This document shows, piece by piece, positions 58,285 to 64,000 of a stretch of DNA of 64,000 bases. This DNA comes from Pseudomonadota bacterium. Lineage in GTDB: Bacteria; Pseudomonadota; Gammaproteobacteria; Burkholderiales; Burkholderiaceae_C. The notes below the pieces were generated by a model. It had not been told where the DNA came from, did not search any database, and saw only the letters and a list, made by a program, of their open reading frames with translations. The DNA lies in NCBI GenBank assembly GCA_018241225.1, contig JAFEEG010000026.1:84845-148844 (forward strand), given 5' to 3'. A program made the translations under genes and the position numbers. The stretch's first letter is position 1; each line of letters starts with the position of its first letter.

Positions 58285-60339
58285 ATGTTTGGAATCGGCA
58301 AGTCGAAGGAACCGAAGCCCGCACCCGCGGCCCGCACCGTTTCAGGGGCGAAGCCCGGTCCCAAGGCGACTGCGTCCGTGTCCGGCAAGCGCATCGTTGC
58401 GTCGGCTGCCGGCGGCGGTGCTGCGGCCCCTATAGCCGAGGCTGTGGACGTGAGCACCTGGGGTGGCGTTCGCTTCAGCAAGACCGCGATCTCGATGACC
58501 GACGACCTGGCCAAGATCGTCTTCGAGAAGGTCATCAACGACGATGTGAAGCTGGCGCCGCACCTCTTTGCCTCCATCGCGGTTGCGAAGATCCGCGCCT
58601 CCGACAAGCTGGTCATGCTCTTTGTGGACAAAGAGAAGGCCAAGCGCGAAGAGGTCGAGGCGGTCGTCGGGCAACTCGCCAAGCGCGACTACCGCTTGGC
58701 TGATACGCCGGTGCAGGGGCATTTCGCCAGCTCTGGACTGGTGATGGCCCTGTCGCAAGGCGACATCACGCAGACGAGCCTCCAGTTCGACCGTGATATC
58801 GCGCGGGACCCGACAAAGAACGCTCTCATGTCGGCCTTCACCGACGTGGTCTCCTGGGCCTATGCCAACAAGGCGGACGACATCGACTTCGCTGTGGACC
58901 GCGAGGCGGCGAAGAGCCAGATCTGCTTCAAGATCGGCGGCCGCTACATCCGCCCCGAGCGCTTCCTTCTGCCAACCGACACGGTGGTGGCAATGCTGGG
59001 CATCGCCTGGCAGAAGTCTGGTGGAGGCGCCTCGCCACACTTCGACATGAAGGTCGAGCTGCAGGCGCTGCTGAAGATCAACCTGCCCCGCAGCCCCGCG
59101 GTACCCGAGGGGGCGCGCGTGCGACTGCGCTGGAGCAGCATGGCCATCGACAAGGGCGTCGTGGTGACCACCCGTATCCAGCGTCTGGGCGAGTCGGCCG
59201 CCATCCGTTCGCTGGACGCGGCCGGATACCTGCAAAGCCAGATGGACATCATCCGAAGGGTGATTCGGTCCGAGGGCGGCATGGTCGTGCTCGCTGGCGT
59301 GGTGGGTTCGGGCAAGTCGACATCCCTGGTGCAGATGATCAACATGCTGCCCACCGACATCAAGATCCAGTCCTTCGAGGATCCGGTCGAGCTCGAGCTC
59401 AAGAACGCCTACCAGAAGACCATCACCCGCGACCTGGCACAGGCCGGCGACGACAAGGCCTTCCTCTCGGCGACCCGGGCCCTCTACCGGTCCGCGCTGG
59501 ATGTGCTCTACATGGGCGAAATCCGCGACCGCGAGACGGGCCTGGTCGCCCGCCAGGTGGTGGAGTCGGGCCATAGCGTCTACACGACGACTCACGCCCG
59601 ATCGGGCCTTGGCATCGCAGAGCGCTTCGCCTCGCCGGCCATCGCGATCAACCGCGAAGTCCTGGCCACGCCGGGGATCCTCAAGCTGATGATGTACCAG
59701 GCACTGTTGCCCACCAATTGCCCCCACTGCGCACTTTCGCCAAGCAACTACGTCCACACCTTCACGCTGTCTCCCGAGAAGCTTGCTGAACACCACCAGT
59801 ACTTCGACCGCCTCGAGCGCCTGTACGGTGTCTCGCGCGACGTGTACCGACTGCGCAACTCTTTCGGCTGCAAGTACTGCATCAAGGACGAGCTGCCTGA
59901 ACTCAATGGATTCTCCGGTCGCACTGTTGTGAGTGAGCTCATCGAGCCGGACGAGCAGATGCTCGAGTACATCGGCGCGGCCGATGGCGCCCTGAAGCTG
60001 AACAAGTACTGGCGGTCCATGGCCTCCAGGCGCTTCGACGATCCGGACCTGGTGGGCAAGGACACGATGGAGTGCGCCATCTATAAGGCTGTGCGCGGCA
60101 CCACCGAGGACGGAAAGCCCGTGGGCCTGATCGATCCCCGCGAGATCGAGCCGCGCTTCATGAGCTACGAAACCGTGGAGCGCCGCCGGGACAACGATCG
60201 CGCTTCGGCGGCGCGCCGCAACACGAACCACATCTCGGTGCCTCAGTCATACGAAGTTGGGGACGCCAAGCTGCAGACGTGGCACGCAACGTCCGCTGCG
60301 GTGGTGCCCCTGCACTCCGCAACCAGGGAGGGTGCGTAA
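58285..60339 (+). CDS. pilQ: PilQ, type IVb pilus assembly ATPase (GspE/VirB11-like)
   Basis: A 684-residue cytoplasmic hexameric ATPase that drives pilus extension. After a variable N-terminus (to about 130), the N2 domain precedes a Walker A (GVVGSGKST, residues 338-346), Asp box and Walker B (VLYMGEIRDRETG) and His box (TTHARSGLGI). Two CxxC pairs (NCPHC and CKYC) form the tetracysteine zinc-binding element of GspE-type ATPases. The protein is longer than R64 PilQ, with about 130 extra N-terminal residues and a polar C-terminal tail. pilR starts directly at its stop codon (TAA then ATG). Confidence 0.92.
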   Translation: MFGIGKSKEPKPAPAARTVSGAKPGPKATASVSGKRIVASAAGGGAAAPIAEAVDVSTWGGVRFSKTAISMTDDLAKIVFEKVINDDVKLAPHLFASIAVAKIRASDKLVMLFVDKEKAKREEVEAVVGQLAKRDYRLADTPVQGHFASSGLVMALSQGDITQTSLQFDRDIARDPTKNALMSAFTDVVSWAYANKADDIDFAVDREAAKSQICFKIGGRYIRPERFLLPTDTVVAMLGIAWQKSGGGASPHFDMKVELQALLKINLPRSPAVPEGARVRLRWSSMAIDKGVVVTTRIQRLGESAAIRSLDAAGYLQSQMDIIRRVIRSEGGMVVLAGVVGSGKSTSLVQMINMLPTDIKIQSFEDPVELELKNAYQKTITRDLAQAGDDKAFLSATRALYRSALDVLYMGEIRDRETGLVARQVVESGHSVYTTTHARSGLGIAERFASPAIAINREVLATPGILKLMMYQALLPTNCPHCALSPSNYVHTFTLSPEKLAEHHQYFDRLERLYGVSRDVYRLRNSFGCKYCIKDELPELNGFSGRTVVSELIEPDEQMLEYIGAADGALKLNKYWRSMASRRFDDPDLVGKDTMECAIYKAVRGTTEDGKPVGLIDPREIEPRFMSYETVERRRDNDRASAARRNTNHISVPQSYEVGDAKLQTWHATSAAVVPLHSATREGA

Positions 60340-61452
60340 ATGTCGGGCATCAAGGTTCCCTTCGGAATCCGCCAAGCTGCGGCAAAGTTCCGCCGGCAGC
60401 GCGCGGACTACTACACCTTCATCGCTGACAAGATCGACGGTGGCAAGGGTGACATCAAGATTCTGGCCATCTTCGAGAAGGATGCGGACCGCTACGGATC
60501 GACCGCACGGGCGAAGCTCTCGGCGTACTGGGCAGAGGAGTACGCCACGAACGGAGCGAATCTGTCGGCCGCCTGGCGCGGCACGCTGCCCGACGACGAA
60601 GTGGCCATTGTCGACGTTGCCCAGGATGCTGGCGCCGGCGCGTTGTTGGCCGCGCTGCGTGACGTGGCGCGGATTGCCAGGCTGACCGACCAGGTGCGCA
60701 ATGAGGCTGTGGGCACGCTGGCAGCGGCCGCCGTCGGTCTCACGATCGCGCTGCTCATGCTCACCATCTTCCCGTGGTTCTCCGCGCACAAGCTGCAGGA
60801 GATCTATTCGTTCATCCCGCTCGAGCAGTGGGGGCCAAAAGGGAAGTTCTTCAACGCCTGGGCGGCCAATGTGCAGGCCTACGGCCTGTATCTGGTGTTG
60901 GGTGTGGTCTTGGCGGTCACCTCGCTGCATTGGACGGTCAACAACTTGACTGGCAACGTCCGCGAATGGCTCGATGAACACGTCGCCCTCTACAAGGTCG
61001 TGCGTGACGTGAAGGGGGCGCTGTTCCTGTCGACCATGGCCACGCTGACGCGCAAGCGCGGCAACACCATGTTCACGCTCAGCGAGTCCCTGAACACTTT
61101 TGCGCGGTCGGTCCGCTCGCCCTGGCTGCGCTGGCGTGTGGAGCAGATCGCCGAGGGTGTGGACACAACTGGTGCTGTGGGGACTGAGGCTTTTCGCACG
61201 AATCTGTTGTCCATGGAGATGTACTACTTCCTCCAGGACATGCACGAGGCCCGGGGCTTTTCCGAAGGCTTCGAGGTCACTGGCCTTTTCGTCGAAAACA
61301 CGCTGCTCAAGAGGATTCTGAAGCGAATGTTCGTGTACCGCTGGATCCTGCTCCTGTGCGCCGTGTGCCTGGTCATCGGCGTCATGTCGGCCCAGTTCGG
61401 CGTGATCCACGAAATGAACGGCGTCATGTCCGCCTTCTATGCCACCAAGTAG
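60340..61452 (+). CDS. pilR: PilR, type IVb pilus inner-membrane platform protein
   Basis: A 370-residue GspF/PilC-type membrane protein. It has an N-terminal cytoplasmic domain (to about 125), membrane helices at about 125-150 (AVGTLAAAAVGLTIALLMLTIFPWF), 185-205 (AYGLYLVLGVVLAVTSLHW) and 330-350 (WILLLCAVCLVIGVMSA), and a central cytoplasmic domain (VKGALFLSTMATLTRKRGNTMFTLSESLNTFARS). It anchors PilQ and pilin at the inner membrane. GGAGGG 7 bases before the ATG, in the end of pilQ, supports coupled translation. Confidence 0.9.
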   Translation: MSGIKVPFGIRQAAAKFRRQRADYYTFIADKIDGGKGDIKILAIFEKDADRYGSTARAKLSAYWAEEYATNGANLSAAWRGTLPDDEVAIVDVAQDAGAGALLAALRDVARIARLTDQVRNEAVGTLAAAAVGLTIALLMLTIFPWFSAHKLQEIYSFIPLEQWGPKGKFFNAWAANVQAYGLYLVLGVVLAVTSLHWTVNNLTGNVREWLDEHVALYKVVRDVKGALFLSTMATLTRKRGNTMFTLSESLNTFARSVRSPWLRWRVEQIAEGVDTTGAVGTEAFRTNLLSMEMYYFLQDMHEARGFSEGFEVTGLFVENTLLKRILKRMFVYRWILLLCAVCLVIGVMSAQFGVIHEMNGVMSAFYATK

Positions 61453-61495
61453 CCCTCCAACCCAACTTATCTCCAACCCAGAAAGAAAACCGCAA

Positions 61496-62080
61496 ATGCA
61501 CAGTCGCACCTACAGCGCAGGTACCGCCAAGGGCTTTACCCTCGTGGAGTTGATTGTCGTGATCGCCATCGGCGCCCTGCTGGCGCTGCTGGCAGTCCCC
61601 TATGCACGGGGCGTGATCATCAACGGCAAGGTCGAGCCAACCGCAAACGACATCAACAAGACCGTGACTTCGATCCGGGGCAACTTCGCCGGCCAAGGCG
61701 TCACTCCCTACACAAACCTCGGCACCGGCGCGACGGCCACTGCGATCTTCGCCAACACTGCCCGCGGCCTCTCATCCTCGTTGACGGTTGCGGGAACCGG
61801 CGCTTCGGCGACGGTCGCTCATGACCTGGGCCAGACCGGTTCGCAGATCGCGGTGGCCTCGTCGACCATCACCACCGCTGGCGACTCGTTCACCGTGACG
61901 TTGCCCACCGCGAACATGGCGGCGTGCCCTGGCCTGGCAGCCCAGCTGTCGCGCGTTGCAGAGGTGATCACGATCAACGGTGCCGCGGCCAAGGCCGTGG
62001 GGGGCGTCTACAACGGCGGCATTGCGCAGAACGCGTGCACCGAGGGCGACACCAACACCTTCGTCTTCACGTTCCGCTAA
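61496..62080 (+). CDS. pilS: PilS, type IVb prepilin (major thin-pilus subunit)
   Basis: A 194-residue class III prepilin. The cleavage site is G13/F14 (KG-FTLVELIVVIAIGALLALLAV), with the essential Glu at +5 (E18), and a hydrophobic N-terminal helix. Near the C-terminus, two cysteines (ACPGLAAQLS and NACTEGDTN) form the expected disulfide loop. It is followed by a strong hairpin before pilV, which may set a higher pilin level. The prepilin peptidase PilU is not encoded between pilS and pilV. Confidence 0.92.
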   Translation: MHSRTYSAGTAKGFTLVELIVVIAIGALLALLAVPYARGVIINGKVEPTANDINKTVTSIRGNFAGQGVTPYTNLGTGATATAIFANTARGLSSSLTVAGTGASATVAHDLGQTGSQIAVASSTITTAGDSFTVTLPTANMAACPGLAAQLSRVAEVITINGAAAKAVGGVYNGGIAQNACTEGDTNTFVFTFR

Positions 62081-62091
62081 GCGTCCGAGCG

Positions 62092-62127
62092 ATCCGGGCC
62101 CGGCTCAGAGGAGTACAGGGCCCGGAT
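62092..62127 (+). terminator. 10-bp GC-rich hairpin after pilS
   Basis: ATCCGGGCCC (62092-62101) and GGGCCCGGAT (62118-62127) form a perfect 10-bp stem with a 16-base loop, 11 bases after the pilS stop and 40 before pilV. It is the most stable dyad in the transfer block. A partial terminator or mRNA-stabilising end that lets pilS outproduce pilV is the natural reading; no U-run follows. Confidence 0.65.
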
Positions 62128-62167
62128 TGATGCATGCCGGCCAACCCCTCCGAATTCCTGTGTCACC

Positions 62168-63784
62168 ATGATCCATTCGTCCCTGTCCAGAGCCGGGCGT
62201 GCGAGGAGTTCCCAGCGTGGCTTCACGCTGGTCGAACTCATCGTCACGCTGAGCATCGCTGCCATGCTCGCCGTCTACGCGCAGGCGCGCATTGCGAAAG
62301 AGTCTGAGGAGCAGATCGCCCGGGCGGCCGGATCGTTCATTCGCCAAGTGGCCGGCGCTGCGGAACAGCATGCCCTGACGCACTTCGACGATCTGGCCAA
62401 CGGCAGTGACATCCCGTCAACGTCCAATGACATCGCGCCGACCATCGCCGAGCTCGTGGCCGAGGGACTTCTTCCCAGTGGCTTTCCCACCGCGCCCGGC
62501 ACACTGCCAACGCGCCAAAGCCTGCGGGTGGATGTGGTCAAGATGGCGTGCCCGGGAGCCAGCTGCAACGTCATCACGACGGTGTGCACCACGACCGGTG
62601 TGACGTTGGGCCGCCCGGATGTGCGCTACGACCTGGCGCAAGTCATGGTCGACCAGCAGGATGGGACAGGGGGCCTGTCTTCCTATACCACGCCGGCAGT
62701 GATCCGCGGGCCGTCTTTGAACATGGCCAATCCTAACGGTGCCGTGCCTGGAACGGTGTGCGCCAGCGCCACGCTGAACACTGCGATGTTCCAGCAATTC
62801 GTCCGTGTCCGCGATCCCCGCAACCCCGACCTGCAAGGCGACCTGAGCGCCGTGGGGAACCTGGCGATCAATGGGACCTCGTCTCTCACGGGCGAAGTTT
62901 CGACGGGCGCAAACATCAGGGTGGCAGGAACGGGTGGCTTTGGCGGGGCGGACCCGTCGATGCTCCCGGCGGGCCTCAAAGGCGTGAACGCGGTTGACCT
63001 AGTAGCCGCGGGCAACATTGTCGCCACGGATCGGGGCGCCGGGTTCAACGGAACCAACGGCAACTACGTGGCAATGACGACCAACAGCGGCGGAGAAGCG
63101 GCGGTTGTCACTTCCGGTCGCATGGCCGGACAGCGGATTGTCCCGACCGGCGCCTTTACAAAAGGATCTGCCTGCGTTGAGGCCGGTGCGATCGCACTGT
63201 CGGCGACAGAAGCCTCTGGCTCACTGGTGGTCTGTTCGAGCGGAATCTGGACTCCTCTGACAACGGTTGCTTCCGCAGGGGGACCATGCACCGTCGAAGG
63301 CCAGACAGCGACGGCGGCCTCGGGCGTGACGCTCTATTGCACAGGCGGTGTCTGGACACCCTTGAACCAGTTCCTCGCGCCCGCATACGACAACACCGGT
63401 TGCTCGGTTGCTGGTCAGGTGGGCTACTCGGCCTTGATCGGCGGCGCCAAGAAGGCGATGCTCTGCCGGGCCAATCCGCAGGGAGGCGGGAACGTGTGGC
63501 GGCGACTTGAGGACCTGACGACAAACATGGTGTTCGTCAGGTCGGTCGAAGTTGGTGACGGCGCCGTGATCCCTCAACCATCGTGCGCGAACCCTGGAAA
63601 CCCTGGCGCGATGGCGATCATCCAGCTTATCCCTAAGTCGGAATCCACGGGCGACGGCGGCTTCGCGCGCTTTGCCATCCCAAACGGAACTGCTTCTTGG
63701 ACCGTGCGCCTTTTGAATGGATCTGGCGCCCCCATGGCTGCCGGCGCAACTGCCGTTGCATACGTCCAGTGCTTCTTTCCGTGA
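62168..63784 (+). CDS. pilV: PilV, minor pilin/tip adhesin with C-terminal repeats
   Basis: A 538-residue prepilin-like protein cleaved at G18/F19 (RG-FTLVELIVTLSIAAMLAVYAQ, Glu at +5). In IncI plasmids PilV sits at the pilus tip and its C-terminus, exchanged by a shufflon, selects recipient cells. Here the middle contains beta-rich segments (LSAVGNLAINGTSSLTGEVSTGANIRVAGTGGFGG). Three tandem modules then follow: C336..C356..W361, C374..C391..W396 and C412..C433..W444, each about 35-38 residues with pattern C-x(16-20)-C-x(4-10)-W-x-x-L. The final 90 residues are a separate domain. pilT and pilU, normally between pilS and pilV, are absent. No second C-terminal cassette or recombinase gene lies in the window. 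Confidence 0.85.
   Translation: MIHSSLSRAGRARSSQRGFTLVELIVTLSIAAMLAVYAQARIAKESEEQIARAAGSFIRQVAGAAEQHALTHFDDLANGSDIPSTSNDIAPTIAELVAEGLLPSGFPTAPGTLPTRQSLRVDVVKMACPGASCNVITTVCTTTGVTLGRPDVRYDLAQVMVDQQDGTGGLSSYTTPAVIRGPSLNMANPNGAVPGTVCASATLNTAMFQQFVRVRDPRNPDLQGDLSAVGNLAINGTSSLTGEVSTGANIRVAGTGGFGGADPSMLPAGLKGVNAVDLVAAGNIVATDRGAGFNGTNGNYVAMTTNSGGEAAVVTSGRMAGQRIVPTGAFTKGSACVEAGAIALSATEASGSLVVCSSGIWTPLTTVASAGGPCTVEGQTATAASGVTLYCTGGVWTPLNQFLAPAYDNTGCSVAGQVGYSALIGGAKKAMLCRANPQGGGNVWRRLEDLTTNMVFVRSVEVGDGAVIPQPSCANPGNPGAMAIIQLIPKSESTGDGGFARFAIPNGTASWTVRLLNGSGAPMAAGATAVAYVQCFFP
63468..63486 (+). repeat. Element resembling a shufflon sfx site, single copy
   Basis: GGGCCAATCCGCAGGGAGG lies in the third C-rich module of pilV. 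From memory, the R64 shufflon repeat is GTGCCAATCCGGTNNNTGG; 10 of the first 11 bases match (only base 2 differs), as do the last two. About 105 residues follow, similar in length to R64 variable C-termini. With no second copy visible in the window this is only a possibility. Confidence 0.25.
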
Positions 63785-64000
63785 CTTCGCGCATGGCCGC
63801 GCCGCCGCCCGCCGCGAGGTTTCGGCATTCTTCCCCAGTGGCGAGGGGCTGGGCCGCCTGCGATTCGGGGAGTCCTCAGCCGCCCCGAAACCGCCATCGC
63901 TGCCCAAAGTTTGGGTATTCCAGAAAGTCCTTGAAGCTGAACCAGGCGTGAGCTGGAGCGATCCCCACAGGAAATCGGTAAGCCGTCAATTAACCGCGCC
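63785..64000. other. Right-edge sequence, no gene seen
   Basis: 216 bases after pilV. CCCAAA/TTTGGG around a single G (63903-63915) is a perfect dyad, and GGTTTCGG (63818-63825) is inverted at 63885-63892. A shufflon or recombinase gene, if present, would begin beyond the window. Confidence 0.35.

Noticed and set aside
58342-60231. 629-codon minus-strand frame opposite pilQ
   Set aside because: Antisense to an ATPase with intact Walker and tetracysteine motifs.
1-64000. CRISPR arrays, tRNA or rRNA genes
   Set aside because: No regularly spaced repeats and no cloverleaf or rRNA-like sequence noticed on reading through; a tRNA scan would settle it.

Overview
The window looks like chromosome or integrative-element DNA of a high-GC betaproteobacterium, most likely Burkholderiales/Comamonadaceae (Variovorax-, Ramlibacter- or Acidovorax-like). 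This is inferred from the GC-rich third codon positions, four orphan Bug/TctC-type solute-binding proteins beside catabolic genes, and many LysR/IclR/AraC-controlled single-pathway modules. No rRNA, tRNA or CRISPR array was seen.

Two blocks of a mobile-element transfer apparatus flank an accessory region. The left edge (1-3339) holds the tail of an unidentified gene and a DotL/IcmO-type (IncI TrbC-like) coupling ATPase. The right block (44459-63784) holds four unidentified genes, a DUF2939 protein, an oppositely oriented membrane protein, a DotA/TraY homologue, several small unknowns, and a type IVb thin-pilus operon: TcpQ-domain protein, then pilN-pilO-pilP-pilQ-pilR-pilS-pilV. This matches the type IVB (I-type) conjugation plus PVL-pilus architecture of IncI plasmids. 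No gene for PilM, PilT or the prepilin peptidase PilU is present between pilL-like and pilV.

The 41 kb between the blocks reads as cargo: (i) a lipoprotein and a convergent LuxR-type response regulator/hybrid histidine kinase pair (3.6-9.5 kb); (ii) a tannase-family esterase (10.1-11.8 kb); (iii) a LysR-aconitase-TctC-RraA operon (12.5-17.1 kb); (iv) an XRE regulator with an M16 peptidase, then SWIB, NIPSNAP and CinA-type small genes (17.4-20.3 kb); (v) a nitrilase and its divergent AraC regulator (20.4-22.6 kb); (vi) an IclR regulator divergent from a TctC protein, a self-sufficient class VII P450 fusion and an alpha/beta hydrolase (22.9-28.1 kb); (vii) an OGG-fold protein, NnrS, a LysE exporter and a decayed NHL-repeat gene (28.3-33.1 kb); (viii) a LysR divergent from an RraA-like, amidase, TctC, TctC, EthD-like operon whose last gene is cut by an IS630 remnant (33.3-39.5 kb); (ix) an NTF2-like/SDR pair divergent from a LysR (39.5-41.8 kb); (x) a small unknown and a ClC chloride channel (41.8-43.6 kb). 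Gene remnants at 43.6-44.4 kb mark the border with the transfer block.

Functionally, the cargo is a set of small regulator-enzyme-uptake modules for nitriles, amides, esters, tricarboxylic-type acids and hydroxylatable substrates. The flanking genes plausibly move the whole segment by conjugation, with the thin pilus stabilising mating pairs in liquid. Several palindromic or directly repeated elements in regulator-target intergenic regions are reported as candidate operators. All functional names rest on motif and context recognition by eye; no database search was run.
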